Origin: JBCDJG01 sp038748065
Lineage (GTDB): Bacteria; Pseudomonadota; Gammaproteobacteria; Pseudomonadales; Halieaceae
Direction of reading: 5' to 3'
Length of the DNA stretch: 63,144 nucleotides
NCBI GenBank assembly: GCA_038748065.1
Contig: JBCDJG010000028.1
Coordinates: 1-63,144 of the forward strand
In this document: positions 15,885 through 24,647 of the stretch, piece by piece
Position numbering within the stretch: position 1 is the first letter of the stretch
Layout of the letters: each line of letters opens with the position of its first letter
Notes under the pieces: model-generated
Databases searched by the model: none
What the model was told of the DNA's origin: nothing
Seen by the model: only the letters and a program-made list of their open reading frames with translations
Program-made: the position numbers and the translations under genes

Positions 15885-17780
15885 ATGGTGACTTTGATTG
15901 GCAGGTCTGTCTTTTTAACAGCAATCACCAGCGTGCTGCTGGTAACGCTCATCAACCGGCCGGCCCAGGCATTGTCCTTGGACAACCCGGAAGCGATAGA
16001 GGCCTTTGTCGATGCGGCCGTTATTTCGAATATGCGCAATAACCATTCGGCCTCCGGCGTGGTGTTGATAGCAAAAGATGGTGAGGTCATCCTGAGCAAG
16101 GGCTACGGCTACCAGGATATCGAAGAACGCATCCCCGTCGATCCTGACAAAACTCTGTTCAGGCCCGGGTCAATTTCCAAGCTGTTCACCTGGATTGCAG
16201 CCCTTCAGTTAGAGGAGCAGGGCAAGCTGAGTCTCGACGCTGACATTAACGAGTACCTGACGCAGTTCGAGGTGGCCGATACCTGGCCCGGCCAACCCGT
16301 TACGCTGCGGCACCTGATGACTCACCGCGGCGGATTCGAGGATGGCGGAGCGGGCTATCTCATTCTCGACCAGCCCGAGCTCATTATGCCCCTGGCGGAG
16401 GCTATGGAGCGCTTTCAGCCCACGCGCATCAATCCCCCCGGTGAGCACACGGCCTACTCTAACTGGGGTACGGCTGTGACGGGGCTTATTGTTGCCAATA
16501 TTTCCGGTATGCCGTTTGAAGACTACGTGCAGAGAAACATCCTCGATATTCTTGGCATGGAATACGCGACCTTTGTTGAACCATTGCCGCCAAAGCTGGC
16601 CGAGGTAATGTCAAAGCGCTACGGCTATGGCGGGGGGCGCTATTATGAGCGCCCCTTTGAGATCATTACCAATTTCGGCCCTGCCGGCGCGCTATCTGCG
16701 TCCGCAGGCGCTATGAAAGCGTTCGGCGACATGCTGCTCAACGGGGGCGAGTACCAAGGCCGTCGCATTCTAAAAGCTGAAACGGTCGATCGATTTTTCG
16801 CCAATGAGTTCAGTCACGACCCGCGCACCAAGGGCATGGGCCTGGGTGCACTGCAGTACCCCTACGCCGGTGTGGACGTCGTCGGGCATGATGGCGGTAC
16901 GGTGAGCTACAAATCCCACTTCGGACTGGCGCGTGAAGAGGGCCTTATGGTGTTCACGTCCTTTACCGGGCCGGGCGCGGGTACAGTGGGGCGGGCGCTG
17001 GTGTGGCCGCTGTATGATGCGCTCTATCCACCCGAGCCCGAAGATCTTACGCCACCGGACGACTTCAGCGAGCGGGCTCACCTCTATGAGGGCACCTACC
17101 ATAGCTGGCGCCGCAGCTTCACTAAAATCGAGTCTCTCCAGCGCATGCTGGCGGGTATTGAAGTACGTGCTACAGCCGAGAATACGTTGATGATCGGCGG
17201 CAAGGAATTTGTCGAGGTGGATCAACATCTTTTCCACGAGAAAGATGGCGGGCGACGCTATGTCTTCCAGGCAGACGAAGATGGAGGCATTAGCGGCTAT
17301 ATCATGGACGGCATTGCCGTAGCCCAGAACTTCAAGGCACCCTTCTACGAAACCAAGGGTTTCAACCAGCCGCTGCTGTTTATTGCCTACGCTGTGCTTG
17401 TGGGTGTGTTTCTACGCTGGGCTTATCAATGGTCCGTGATCAAGGCGGCGCCGAAAGAGGAGCGGAGGGCGGCGCTGGCATCGCTTTTCGTGGCAGCGGC
17501 CAATTGGCTGTTTCTGGTCCTGGCGACCTATGCGCTGGTAGCCAATCAAGAGCGCCTGCTCCACGAAGTACCCACCCTTGCCAAGATCGCTCTTGTTTTT
17601 CCGATTCTGGCAGCCCTGGGGGCGATCTACCACATCTACCAAAGCTACATGGTATGGCGCTTACAGCTCGGCGCCAGCACGCTCTCGCGCTGTCGTTACA
17701 GCGTGGTAACGCTGAGCGCGGTTTACCTGGTGTGGTTCTACAATCACTGGAATCTTGTCGGGTTTAACTACCTTGTCTAA
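15885..17780 (+). CDS. S12 serine hydrolase with C-terminal membrane domain, paralogue 1
   Basis: Exported class C beta-lactamase-fold hydrolase of 631 residues. The N-terminal hydrophobic segment (residues 7-29) is a signal peptide or anchor. The catalytic motifs are SISK at 96-99, YSN at 191-193 and HDGG at 335-338. After a beta-rich linker (about 390-510), roughly four membrane helices follow to the C-terminus, starting near LLFIAYAVLVGVF. The longer frame from 15777 overlaps the dipeptidase gene. The ATG at 15885 follows GGAG at 9 bases and a well-formed signal sequence, so it is preferred. S12 relatives include D-aminopeptidase, D,D-peptidase and esterases; the actual substrate is unknown. 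First of three tandem paralogues sharing this unusual architecture. Confidence 0.87.
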   Translation: MVTLIGRSVFLTAITSVLLVTLINRPAQALSLDNPEAIEAFVDAAVISNMRNNHSASGVVLIAKDGEVILSKGYGYQDIEERIPVDPDKTLFRPGSISKLFTWIAALQLEEQGKLSLDADINEYLTQFEVADTWPGQPVTLRHLMTHRGGFEDGGAGYLILDQPELIMPLAEAMERFQPTRINPPGEHTAYSNWGTAVTGLIVANISGMPFEDYVQRNILDILGMEYATFVEPLPPKLAEVMSKRYGYGGGRYYERPFEIITNFGPAGALSASAGAMKAFGDMLLNGGEYQGRRILKAETVDRFFANEFSHDPRTKGMGLGALQYPYAGVDVVGHDGGTVSYKSHFGLAREEGLMVFTSFTGPGAGTVGRALVWPLYDALYPPEPEDLTPPDDFSERAHLYEGTYHSWRRSFTKIESLQRMLAGIEVRATAENTLMIGGKEFVEVDQHLFHEKDGGRRYVFQADEDGGISGYIMDGIAVAQNFKAPFYETKGFNQPLLFIAYAVLVGVFLRWAYQWSVIKAAPKEERRAALASLFVAAANWLFLVLATYALVANQERLLHEVPTLAKIALVFPILAALGAIYHIYQSYMVWRLQLGASTLSRCRYSVVTLSAVYLVWFYNHWNLVGFNYLV

Positions 17781-17784
17781 GGCT

Positions 17785-19725
17785 GTGAACAAGCACCTCG
17801 CGAGGCTCGCCACCGCCCTGGTCTTGCTGCTGCCGCTGACTCCAGCGTCGGCGAAGTTTGACGGGATCGAGCGCTGGGCCGATGGGCTTGTAGAGCCTGC
17901 GCTGGCGTCCGGGCGCCTCGGCGGGGTTTCCATTGGCCTTGTTGAGGACGGCGAGGTCACGTTTATAAAGGCTTACGGCTGGGAGGATCAGGCGAGGGAG
18001 ATTCCGCTAGACCCCTACAAAAGCGTGTTCCGCATGTGCTCGATGAGCAAGTCCTTCATGGCGACTACGATGATGCAACTCATCGAGGGCGGTGAAATTG
18101 ACTCGCTCGATGATCCTGTCAACCGCTACCTTCGCCGTATACAGCTGCCGCCACCCCACGGCGATGAGGTGACGCTGCGCCAGCTCATGACGCATACAAG
18201 TGGCATGGCGGGGCATGGCACGCCCCAGGGAACCACGCGCGATCTGCCCACGCCGGTGTCGCGAGAGGAAATTGCCAGCTACTTTGTCGAGAATATCGAA
18301 CGGCCACCCGGCGCAATCAGTCAATACGCAAACCTCGGTGTCTCACTGGAAGGCATTCTGATCGAAGATATTACCGGGCAGGCGCTGGCTGAGCGCCTGG
18401 ACACACATATCTTTCAACCGCTGGGCATGAACGATTCGGAGCTGAATCACAGCACCACAACGCCGCCGCGTCTCGTTGTGCCCTATGGCCGCTTTCCGAA
18501 TGGCGAGTTGCAGGCCGTGCGCTTCTTCCCCAAGCACCCGCTGGGCGCCGCCTCAGGCGGTGTGCTGTCCACCACCGCAGACATGCTGAAATACCTGGCA
18601 TTCCACGCGGACGAAGAGGCCCTCGAGCATGAGGATGTGCTGTCTGGCCCTGGGCGGGCAACGATGCATCGCGCGCATTTTCGCAACAACGACGCAGACT
18701 GGGGTATTGGACTGCACTTTTTCCCCAATAATTTCGGTGGCATTCGCGTTGCGCAGCATGGCTGCGGCCTGCCAGGCACCCGCGGCATCATGGCGGTCAT
18801 GCCGGATATCAATGCTGGCGTAGTGATCAACGTTTTGTCTGCCAGCCCCATGCCGCCGGTGGGTGATCTTCTGGACCTGGCGTTGAAAGAAGGCCGCTAC
18901 GCGCCAGATCCCAGTCTGCCTGAACAAGAGCTCTGGAGCGTTGGCGATGTCTGGGACGACTTTACCGAGACCTTTCTAGGCGAGCCGGTCAGGCCTGACA
19001 TCCCCGAGGATTACCTTGGCGCTGATATCGTCAGTGATCCGGAAAAAATTGCGGGCACTTACTGGCTGGAGCGGCGAGCGATGTCCACGCCAATAACACT
19101 ATTTTTTGCCGGTATGACGCGCGCTGTTGAGGTCGGTGAGGATGGCAAACTTCTGCTTGACAACAAGTCTTACAGTCGCCTGGCACCCGGCATATACGCC
19201 AGCGACGAAACAGGGACGCGGGTGTTTTTCCGGGAGCCATGGGAGGGCTCACCCGTGTTCCTCAGTTCAGAAGTACCGATGAACTATCGCAAGGTTTCCG
19301 GCCTCGGTAACCCGCAGATCGTCGCAGGTATGCTGATCATTGGAATGCTGTTGTCATTTGTCGGCCTTGTGGCTTTGAAAAGACCGGCCGGGGTGCTGCA
19401 AAGGGGCCTGCCGCGAACACTTGCGATTGGCATGCCCTTGCTGATCCTTGCATTGCCCGTCGCCGCGCTCGCCGGGGCTGAACTCGCCACTGACCTGATC
19501 TTCATGACGCTGGAGGGTGAGCGCGGACGCATGGACACCGTGCTCTGGCTCCTGCGTTTGCACATCTTGGCGGGGGCGGTGCTCGCTGTGCTGATGTTGA
19601 ACGCCTGGCGACAGGGTCGGGGCAGCGCGTCTGCAGGTGGCAGGGCGCTGGAGTATGCCCTGTTCACCGCGGCAGCCCTGACCTGGCCCGCTGTTTTCCT
19701 GTTTAACCTGTATTCGAGTTGGTAG
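17785..19725 (+). CDS. S12 serine hydrolase with C-terminal membrane domain, paralogue 2
   Basis: Second tandem paralogue (646 residues from the chosen start). The signal peptide ALVLLLPLTPASA ends near residue 23. The motifs are SMSK at 86-89 and YAN at 181-183. The third motif is changed to HGCG in QHGCGLPG rather than the HxGG of the neighbours. Four C-terminal helices begin near IVAGMLIIGMLLSFVGLV. No ATG is available: TTG codons at 17755 and 17772 lie inside the preceding gene, whereas GTG at 17785 lies just after its stop (17780) and directly precedes the signal peptide, so I chose GTG. The ribosome binding site is weak, which points to translational coupling. Confidence 0.85.
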   Translation: MNKHLARLATALVLLLPLTPASAKFDGIERWADGLVEPALASGRLGGVSIGLVEDGEVTFIKAYGWEDQAREIPLDPYKSVFRMCSMSKSFMATTMMQLIEGGEIDSLDDPVNRYLRRIQLPPPHGDEVTLRQLMTHTSGMAGHGTPQGTTRDLPTPVSREEIASYFVENIERPPGAISQYANLGVSLEGILIEDITGQALAERLDTHIFQPLGMNDSELNHSTTTPPRLVVPYGRFPNGELQAVRFFPKHPLGAASGGVLSTTADMLKYLAFHADEEALEHEDVLSGPGRATMHRAHFRNNDADWGIGLHFFPNNFGGIRVAQHGCGLPGTRGIMAVMPDINAGVVINVLSASPMPPVGDLLDLALKEGRYAPDPSLPEQELWSVGDVWDDFTETFLGEPVRPDIPEDYLGADIVSDPEKIAGTYWLERRAMSTPITLFFAGMTRAVEVGEDGKLLLDNKSYSRLAPGIYASDETGTRVFFREPWEGSPVFLSSEVPMNYRKVSGLGNPQIVAGMLIIGMLLSFVGLVALKRPAGVLQRGLPRTLAIGMPLLILALPVAALAGAELATDLIFMTLEGERGRMDTVLWLLRLHILAGAVLAVLMLNAWRQGRGSASAGGRALEYALFTAAALTWPAVFLFNLYSSW

Positions 19726-19733
19726 GAGCGGTC

Positions 19734-21728
19734 GTGCGCCTTGGTATAGCAGGCCTGTTGGCGCAGGCGACACGGAGACTCGCGCCAGCAGTGGCTGGAT
19801 TCTGCGGAGCCAGCATTCTGGCGGCAGCTTGCCTGCATGCTCCACTGTCAGCGGCACAGTCCGCGCCGGCGCGCTTACAGCCGTCCTCGGTTGAAGCCTT
19901 CTTCGATGCTGCCTGGGAAGATGACTTTGCCACCGATCTGCGGCCACCCGGATTAGTGATCACCGTTGTACAGGGCGATAACATCGTGCTGAACAAGGGC
20001 TACGGTGTTAGTGACAGCGAAAGAGGAACAGCGGCTGACCCCGAACGAACGCGCTTGCGCATCGGTTCGGTGAGCAAGCTGTTCACGGCACTCACCGCAT
20101 TAGCTCTTGTTGATCAAGGCAATCTGCAGATGGATCGCAACGTCAACGATTACTTGCGGCGCGTGCAGATAGAAGATGATTACAGCACGCCGGTGACGGT
20201 GCGCACGCTGCTGTCCCACCTGTCTGGCTTGAATGCGGATGTCGGTGGCTACATGAGCTATGACAACAGTGATACGGCCAACGACTTTGACGAGTATCAG
20301 CGACGCCTGGTACGCGTGCGAAACAGCGGCGTAGTGTATGGCTACGACAATATGGGCATCGGTCTGTTGGGTTACATCGCTGGACTCGCTAATGAATCGA
20401 CATTCCCGCGAGCTGTCGAGCAGACGATACTCGAACCACTTGGTATGAAAAAGACCACTATGGGCGTACCTGGCGAACAGCTACGAGAACTCGCTGCCTG
20501 CCATAGCTGGAATAGTGACGGTGAAACGGTGCAATGCCAGCACAAATTCATGCGCGACACCTTCATGGGTGCGGGGGATATCACCACGACGGGCGACGAC
20601 ATGGCTCGCTTCATGAGCGCCATGCTTGGCGGCGGCTGCGGCGAGGCGGGCTGTGTGCTTACAGCGGACAGCTTCCGTGACTTTACCGACATGTCTTTGA
20701 ACCGGCCCCACCCTGCAGGGCTGGGCATGGGCTATGTTATGTTGGAACTGCCCTTCGAGAGCCACTACGCAATCGGCCATTCGGGCGGACAGGATGGTTT
20801 TTCGACCTTGCTGGTGTTGTTCCCTGAAAGCAGCGTCGGCCTGTTCATCAGCCAGATGCACTATCCCGGCATCCCCGACGCGCATAACCTCGCGGTGGGT
20901 TTACAGCTGATATCCACTTCCGGAGCTGTGAATCCGGGCGCCAAGGCGATGTCTGTGAGCCGGTCTTTCGCAGATCGGTTTGTTGCGCCAGACTCGGAGA
21001 GGGCGGTGTCTCTGGATCTGGCCGAGAGCATCGCTATTGAAGAACTCGCCGGGCTCTATCTGCGCACACGCCAGGTTGGCGATCAGTTCATGTCGCGACT
21101 AATGCACCGCATGGATGCGGTGCGCGTCACGGTAAGCGGTGACACCGTAATGATTGGAGATAGAGGACCGTTTAAAGTTGCGGGCCCAGGCGTGCTCGCG
21201 CAGGAAGGGTCTGACACCAGGTACCTTGCCTTTCGCCGAGGTGGCGAGCAGTTTTTGTATCGCAGCGACGGCCTCCCGATCAATCTCTTGATGCAGGTGC
21301 CGCGCCGCTGGGAACCGCGGGTAACCGTGCTACCCATGTTATTGAGCCTTCTGGCGCTACCGCTTGCGCTGTTGGCTACCTTATTTTTCAAAGGGGGCTC
21401 CGCCGGTCGGCAGGTTTCGAGCCTGGTGGCGCTCTCTGTGGCGCTGGTCACGGTAGGCCTTGTCTGCGATATGGCTTTTTACGACGAGCTCTACTATCCG
21501 GGGAGCGGCACTTTAGCCATCATGGCCTGGCGCGGCCTGATCATGGCGGGTTGGCTGCTGGCGCTCTATGTGCTTTATGTGATGGTGCAATGCAGGCAGA
21601 CGGTTTTTGCCATGAGCGGCGTCGGTAATATCGCGACCTCAGCCCTGTTCGGGGTGTTTGCTGTTTGTCTGGTATCGCTGCTTGCCCTGCTCGTGTATTG
21701 GGACATGGTTGGTACGCTGTTGGGTTAG
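19734..21728 (+). CDS. S12 serine hydrolase with C-terminal membrane domain, paralogue 3
   Basis: Third tandem paralogue (664 residues). The motifs are SVSK at 112-115, YDN at 204-206 and HSGG in IGHSGGQDG near residue 345. It has an N-terminal export segment and about four C-terminal membrane helices from VTVLPMLLSLLALPLALL onward. GTG at 19734 follows AGGAG at 5 bases, 8 bases after the preceding stop; a TTG at 19719 overlaps the preceding gene and is less likely. The three paralogues have diverged strongly outside the motifs, suggesting different substrates or partner roles. It is the last gene of the operon that begins at 14684; a new operator-bearing promoter follows at 21752. Confidence 0.86.
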   Translation: MRLGIAGLLAQATRRLAPAVAGFCGASILAAACLHAPLSAAQSAPARLQPSSVEAFFDAAWEDDFATDLRPPGLVITVVQGDNIVLNKGYGVSDSERGTAADPERTRLRIGSVSKLFTALTALALVDQGNLQMDRNVNDYLRRVQIEDDYSTPVTVRTLLSHLSGLNADVGGYMSYDNSDTANDFDEYQRRLVRVRNSGVVYGYDNMGIGLLGYIAGLANESTFPRAVEQTILEPLGMKKTTMGVPGEQLRELAACHSWNSDGETVQCQHKFMRDTFMGAGDITTTGDDMARFMSAMLGGGCGEAGCVLTADSFRDFTDMSLNRPHPAGLGMGYVMLELPFESHYAIGHSGGQDGFSTLLVLFPESSVGLFISQMHYPGIPDAHNLAVGLQLISTSGAVNPGAKAMSVSRSFADRFVAPDSERAVSLDLAESIAIEELAGLYLRTRQVGDQFMSRLMHRMDAVRVTVSGDTVMIGDRGPFKVAGPGVLAQEGSDTRYLAFRRGGEQFLYRSDGLPINLLMQVPRRWEPRVTVLPMLLSLLALPLALLATLFFKGGSAGRQVSSLVALSVALVTVGLVCDMAFYDELYYPGSGTLAIMAWRGLIMAGWLLALYVLYVMVQCRQTVFAMSGVGNIATSALFGVFAVCLVSLLALLVYWDMVGTLLG

Positions 21729-21751
21729 CAGCCATTGAGTGCCTCCACGCT

Positions 21752-21767
21752 GTTTCCAAATGGAAAC
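21752..21767. promoter_or_regulatory. Palindromic operator, site 3 (upstream of FAD oxidase/OCD operon)
   Basis: GTTTCCAAATGGAAAC has a perfect 7+7 inverted repeat around AA. A -10-like TTAGAC lies 17 bases after TTTCCA. The bases following the site (GCGTTAGACTGA) resemble those after site 1 (GTGTTAGCTTGA), so sites 1 and 3 share an extended promoter-operator layout. Confidence 0.72.
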
Positions 21768-21813
21768 AAATTGCGTTAGACTGAGCCCCTCTAACGGCTT
21801 ATCAGATCTTCTC

Positions 21814-22941
21814 GTGGTTTCTCACTCTGACATTATCGTCATCGGGGCCGGTATTGCTGGCGCGTCTGCTGCAGCGTTACTGGCTGAAGATGCTAGCGTC
21901 ACGCTGTTAGAGCAGGAAGCACACCCCGGTTTTCACGCTACCGGACGCTCTGCGGCCTTCTATGCGCCGTTTTACGGCACAGACACCGTGCGCCGCGTCA
22001 GTGCGGCGAGCGCCGAGTTTTACTGCAAACCGCCCGACCAGTTTTCAGAGGTCGAACTGCTGCGCCCCCGAGCTTGCCTGATTGTCGGTGATGAAGGGCA
22101 GTCGCAAACGGCGCGCGAGCTGCAGGGCAGTGCTCCTGGGTTGATTGCTCTCGAACCGGCTGAAGCGCGGCGTCGAATACCCATTCTTCGGGAGGACTAT
22201 CCCGCTCACTGTTTACTGGATGATCGGGGCGGTGATCTCGATGTTGACGCGATCTTGCAGGCGTATTTGCGTCAGGCGCGCCATCGGAAGGGCCGTATAG
22301 TTACAGACAGTCGTGTCACGAGTCTGGAGAGCGTCAACGGTAGCTGGCGAGTCTGCTGCGGTGAATCGCGGTACCAGGCGCCGATTATTGTGAATGCCGC
22401 CGGCGCCTGGGCGGACGAACTTGCCCACGCTGCAGGGCTGGCTGGCCTCGGCATCACACCCAAGCGTCGCACGGCCGTCCTGGTCGAGCCACCACAGGAT
22501 ATAGATATCAGCGGCTGGCCCCTCGCTGTCGATATGAATGAAGCCTTTTACTTCAAACCTGATGCTGGCCTGCTGCTGTTGTCCCCGGCGGATGAGACAC
22601 CGACTTCGGCCTGTGATGCACAGCCTGACGAGCTGGATATAGCCATCGCCGTCGACCGTGTCCTGTCGGTTACAGAGTTGAACGTGAAGCGAGTAGCTCA
22701 TGCCTGGGCAGGTCTAAGGAGCTTCGCTCCTGATGGTGAATTTGTGCTTGGGCATGATTCGCGGTCGCGAGGTTTCTACTGGCTTGCTGGACAGGGTGGC
22801 TACGGCGTACAAAGCGCGCCTGCGCTAGCGGAACTACTGGCAGAGCAGATCACCGGGCGAGCGCTGTCTGGGAGCTTCGCCCCGCTTAAACCGCTGGCAT
22901 GCGAATTGACGCCAGATCGACTACTTGAACTCAAGGCCTAA
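21814..22941 (+). CDS. FAD-dependent amino acid oxidoreductase (DAO/DadA-like)
   Basis: Predicted flavoenzyme of 375 residues in the D-amino acid oxidase/glycine oxidase superfamily, oxidising an amine or amino acid to its imino form. The dinucleotide-binding motif is IVIGAGIAGASAA, at residues 8-20. HATGRSAAFYAPFYG follows as the flavin-contact loop, INAAGAWADELA-like sequence (IVNAAGAWADELAHAAGL) is mid-protein, and WLAGQGGYGVQSAPALAEL is the C-terminal FAD motif. A frame from GTG 21739 would run through the operator and its promoter. The GTG at 21814 places the Rossmann motif at the usual distance from the N-terminus and lies after the predicted transcription start. It is followed 35 bases later by the OCD-family gene. 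Confidence 0.87.
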   Translation: MVSHSDIIVIGAGIAGASAAALLAEDASVTLLEQEAHPGFHATGRSAAFYAPFYGTDTVRRVSAASAEFYCKPPDQFSEVELLRPRACLIVGDEGQSQTARELQGSAPGLIALEPAEARRRIPILREDYPAHCLLDDRGGDLDVDAILQAYLRQARHRKGRIVTDSRVTSLESVNGSWRVCCGESRYQAPIIVNAAGAWADELAHAAGLAGLGITPKRRTAVLVEPPQDIDISGWPLAVDMNEAFYFKPDAGLLLLSPADETPTSACDAQPDELDIAIAVDRVLSVTELNVKRVAHAWAGLRSFAPDGEFVLGHDSRSRGFYWLAGQGGYGVQSAPALAELLAEQITGRALSGSFAPLKPLACELTPDRLLELKA

Positions 22942-22976
22942 GCTGGCTACGGCACTCAAGGGCTGAGGACTCCTAC

Positions 22977-23963
22977 ATGACAAACACGGTGCGTATTATC
23001 GGCGGTGCGGATGTCCGCCACTTGCTCACGGTATCTCGCTGTATTGATGCGATGAGTGACGCGATGCAGGCTTACTCGAACGGCGTGGCCCAGACGCCGC
23101 CGCGTTCGATCACACCTCTGCCTGGCGATGGGCGTTATTTTGGGCTGATGCCCGGCAGCGCTGATGGGCGCGGCCTGTTCGGGGCCAAAGTCGTTAGCCT
23201 TTATACCGGTAATCCTGCGCGGGGCCTGCCGGCGATACAGGGCTTCGTCGCCCTGGCTGATCTGGAAACGGGTGCGGTCAAAGCCCTGGTTGCGGGGGCT
23301 GCGATTACTGCTCTGCGGACTGCCGCGGCTTCTGGCCTCGCGACGCAACTGCTGGCGCGGCAGAACGCTGTGTCCTGCGGTATCTTTGGGACCGGTGTGC
23401 AGGCGCAAGCGCATATTGACGCCATGCTCGCGGTGCGCCCGGTTCGCCGGTTCATGATTTGGGGGCGCGATACGGAGCGCGCACGGCAGTTTGCCGCGGA
23501 GCAGTCAGTACCCGAGGGTGTAAGCGTCTGCGCGACTGCGGATCCTCAGGAGGTGGCCGCGGCCGACATTCTTTGCACTGTCACCGCCTCCAGTGAGCCG
23601 GTGCTGCTGGGCAGATGGGTCAGGCCCGGTACGCATATCAATTTGGTCGGCGCGCACTCGCTCAAGACGCGCGAAGCCGATTCGAGCCTCATTGCGATGT
23701 CCCGTCTGTATGTAGACGCTACGGCGTCCTGCGCAAGCGAGGGCGGTGACTATATGATCCCGATCGAGGAGGGCGTAATAGGGGCCGAGGCCATCCTTGG
23801 CGAGATCGGAGAGGTTGCTGCCGGACGGCTCGCTGGCAGACAGAGCGCCGATGAGGTCACGGTGTACAACTCCCTTGGCATCGTTACCCAGGATCTTTTT
23901 GCCGCTGAGGCGGTGTATCAGCAGGCCCTGTCAGCGGGTATCGGTCTGGACGTTACGCTGTAG
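22977..23963 (+). CDS. Ornithine cyclodeaminase / mu-crystallin family (probable imine reductase)
   Basis: NAD(P)-binding enzyme of 328 residues. The family includes ornithine cyclodeaminase, alanine dehydrogenase and delta1-pyrroline/piperideine-2-carboxylate (ketimine) reductases. Visible features are the substrate-binding Lys in GAKVVSLYTGN, the Arg in ITALRTAAASGLATQLLA, and the Rossmann loop GIFGTGVQAQAH near residue 137. The position of the cyclodeaminase catalytic Asp (GGD) reads VGAHSLKTRE, as in ketimine-reductase-type members, so imine reduction is more likely than ornithine cyclodeamination. Pairing with an amino acid oxidase makes sense: the oxidase would make an imino or keto acid from a D-amino acid, and this protein could reduce a cyclic imine to the L-form. 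Confidence 0.86.
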   Translation: MTNTVRIIGGADVRHLLTVSRCIDAMSDAMQAYSNGVAQTPPRSITPLPGDGRYFGLMPGSADGRGLFGAKVVSLYTGNPARGLPAIQGFVALADLETGAVKALVAGAAITALRTAAASGLATQLLARQNAVSCGIFGTGVQAQAHIDAMLAVRPVRRFMIWGRDTERARQFAAEQSVPEGVSVCATADPQEVAAADILCTVTASSEPVLLGRWVRPGTHINLVGAHSLKTREADSSLIAMSRLYVDATASCASEGGDYMIPIEEGVIGAEAILGEIGEVAAGRLAGRQSADEVTVYNSLGIVTQDLFAAEAVYQQALSAGIGLDVTL

Positions 23964-23989
23964 TCCCACTCGGGCGAAGCATTGCCGCC

Positions 23990-24577
23990 TCAGTCGATGT
24001 CGGTGTAGCCCTGTGCCTGCATCGTGCACAGTATCTCCGCGTCCTTGCGTCCTCGTGATAGATAGCGGTGCTGCATGCTGGCATCAAAAAGAATCGAGTC
24101 TCCGGGCTTCAACAGGGTCGGTTCGTAGGCCTCAGTCTGTAGCTCGAGCGTGCCCGAGAGCACATAAACAAACTCCTGGCCGGGATGCTGGCGCCAGTCC
24201 ACAGACTCGTCGCCGGCGCGCGCTGTGATGTGGATACGCATGAAGGTTTGGTGGTTGCCGCGAATGTCGTCGCACAGTACCTCGTAACGCGCTCCCACGG
24301 TCTCGAACTCTGTGCCGTTCCCCCGGCGAGTCACTGAGCGACGTGCAAGGTGCTTGCCGCTTTCTGGCGCAGTGAGGGTAGTAATGGGTATTTCCAGCCC
24401 TTCAGACAGGCGGTTTACCGTGACAAAGCTCAGCTGTGTCTGGCCATTCTCAATTTTTGAGAGTGTCGATTTAGAGATACCGGTCTTCTGGTTAACGTCA
24501 GCGAGCGTCCAGCCCTCTGTCTCTCGTAACTCCCGCAGTCGGCGGCCGATGGGGCCCGGATTCTTGGCTTTGCTCAT
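23990..24577 (-). CDS. XRE-family regulator with C-terminal cupin domain
   Basis: Transcription factor of 195 residues. The N-terminal helix-turn-helix spans about residues 10-65 (WTLADVNQKTGISKSTLSKI is the helix-turn-helix core), and the C-terminal cupin at about 115-185 (HPGQEFVYVLSGTLEL, LLKPGDSILFDASMQHRY) probably binds a small effector. XRE-cupin regulators commonly control nearby amino-acid or amine catabolic genes. It is encoded convergently to the oxidase/OCD operon and in line with the second M19 gene. It is the only DNA-binding protein between 13 and 26 kb, so it is the best candidate for recognising the four palindromes. No copy of the palindrome lies in front of its own gene. 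Confidence 0.9.
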   Translation of the reverse strand: MSKAKNPGPIGRRLRELRETEGWTLADVNQKTGISKSTLSKIENGQTQLSFVTVNRLSEGLEIPITTLTAPESGKHLARRSVTRRGNGTEFETVGARYEVLCDDIRGNHQTFMRIHITARAGDESVDWRQHPGQEFVYVLSGTLELQTEAYEPTLLKPGDSILFDASMQHRYLSRGRKDAEILCTMQAQGYTDID

Positions 24578-24647
24578 AGTGGGTCACAGGCGGCTAGGGA
24601 CGCGCGGTATTGAATCAATTTCTCGAAAACTTGGCAAATCGTGCCGC

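Noticed and set aside
21739..21813. Extended start of the FAD oxidoreductase
   Set aside because: The extension translates the palindromic operator and the predicted -10 box, so transcription would begin after it.
24600..24645. Possible fifth operator (TTTTCGAGAAA on the minus strand) before the XRE-cupin gene
   Set aside because: The half-sites are separated by two bases instead of six and lack the CCA/TGG core, so it does not match the other four sites.
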